From the NCBI GenBank assembly GCA_025345505.1, contig JANVCC010000030.1:11153841-11217840 (forward strand): 64,000 nt of DNA, read 5' to 3'. This document shows positions 62,877-64,000 of the stretch, piece by piece. The DNA is from Todiramphus chloris collaris. Taxonomy: Eukaryota > Chordata > Aves > Coraciiformes > Alcedinidae. Made by a program: the position numbers and the translations under genes. The notes beneath the pieces are model-generated. The model was given only the letters and a program-made list of their open reading frames with translations. It did not search any database and had not been told where the DNA came from. How positions within the stretch are numbered: the stretch's first letter is position 1; each line of letters begins with the position of its first letter.

Positions 62877-64000
62877 TGAACACCAAAAAATCATATTAGG
62901 ACTTTTGAACAGGGAGAGTGTAAGTTAATGGTTTGTCTTATTCTCTGCTTCCCTTCTCCACAGTAAATGTTTTATAGTGAGCATTATGGCTGTACCTACC
63001 AGAAGAAAGGTACCTCTCGATAACTCCACTGTTTTGAATGGGATAGTAAAGAAATGGCAAACAGTGGAGACAGGGTAGAGCAAAGCCTGCAAACCCTGTT
63101 AGCTAAATAGCGAAGTCTGTTAACCCTGTCAACTAAAGCAAGGATAAGAATATTGCATCACACAAGCATGATTCATAATGTTAAATTACAATGTTTTGTG
63201 AATACAAACATGCAAAGTATGAAGTGCTTAAGCCAATAACACTGCATGTCGTTGCGCTGGCCTCATCTTTTGGTGGAATTATGAAAATATAGAATAACAG
63301 CAGCCAAAGCTAACTCGTAGGAGTATCACCCAAGAGAGGAAATGAAGGAGTGATTTAAAGGAAAACAGCAGGAGGTGGAGGGTGGGTGGTCAGGCAGTTG
63401 ATATATCTTAGCTTTCTTCTCTGCTGTTTTTTTTTTCTCTTCTCTTGCATGCACCATGTTTCCCAGCTGAGCCCTGGTGGATCTCTGTGCTAATCTGAAC
63501 TGTCTTTTTTCTTTTATTTATCTCCTTTACTTGTGTTTCTTCCAGAGAGGATCAGAGAGGATGAAAGAGTAAAGTTAGAACACTGAGGAAAAGGCTTGTT
63601 TTGTTCTATGCTTCTGCATGTAAGGAAGTGCATAGAGTGAGGTAGATGTTCCTAATCAACACTTCTTCAGTTGGTGGAGCCATAATGCTGACAGGTTGTG
63701 TTGAAAGAAGGGGGAAGAGGAGATAGGACGATCTTCTTAATAAAACCAAACTACATCACAGATAAACCATTGTATGGTATTTGAGCACTATCCACTTTGG
63801 GCTGCTTTAGAAAGAGGTGTCAGTCTCAGTTAAAATGAGGAAGAATATTCTTAGCAGCTAGGAGATAAATTTTACTCTGCTTCAGTATTTTCCTGGTATA
63901 ATGGGTAATTGATGCAGACAGTAAAACCCACGATGCTAGCTATTGTTTGTTTTTCGTCTAGCCTCGACTGAAGTTAAGGCTTCCTTTATCTGTTAAGACA
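62877..64000 (+). other. TTC14: TTC14 intron 10, continuing past the window
   Basis: The next expected TTC14 coding sequence, starting with a lysine/serine then LELREKQ-like residues after exon 10, was not found in any frame before 64000. This stretch is therefore treated as intron. It contains a polypyrimidine run near 63427-63445 followed by CTCTTCTCTTGCATG, but no exon with matching homology follows. Otherwise it is ordinary AT-rich intron sequence. Confidence 0.75.

Noticed and set aside
63541-63580. CTTCCAG|AGAGGATCAG as the next TTC14 exon
   Set aside because: The following bases do not encode the expected LELREKQ-type sequence in any frame and no donor follows.

Overview
The window looks like avian nuclear DNA. 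It holds one recognisable protein-coding gene at the right-hand end, preceded by about 56 kb of gene-free sequence. The avian call rests on a 5'-truncated CR1 LINE with its terminal ATTCTATG-type repeat, the scarcity of other interspersed repeats, small introns (several of 83-89 bases), and a TTC14 protein that is vertebrate-like throughout. The species cannot be named from this sequence.

Layout. Positions 1 to about 56,590 are AT-rich, CpG-poor intergenic DNA. No open frame there exceeds 145 codons, and none resembles a known protein except the CR1 tail at 33193-33745 (minus strand). The rest is homopolymer runs, short microsatellites, A/C-rich tracts, a few blocks with dense homeodomain/POU-like sites that could be conserved regulatory elements, and two stretches with textbook splice sites that could be exons of an unannotated plus-strand transcript (32613-32700 and 53509-53654). 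From memory of the human map, TTC14 lies at the edge of a long gene desert next to PEX5L, so the empty upstream region fits synteny. That is inference.

From about 56,590 to 57,830 there is a CpG island containing the TTC14 promoter and first two exons. TTC14 (tetratricopeptide repeat domain 14) runs left to right from the ATG at 57377. Ten coding exons were placed by frame, splice sites and homology, giving 429 in-frame codons up to 62830. The S1 RNA-binding domain and the TPR repeats are in the window. The lysine/serine/arginine-rich C-terminal tail lies beyond 64000. Intron 4 is a GC-AG intron, and a possible intronic polyadenylation site lies just after exon 10.

No tRNA, rRNA, CRISPR, operon or viral gene was recognised, and no convincing new biological system was found. 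The most useful leads are the GC-AG intron, the possible truncated TTC14 isoform, the two exon-like segments in the desert and the candidate conserved elements.
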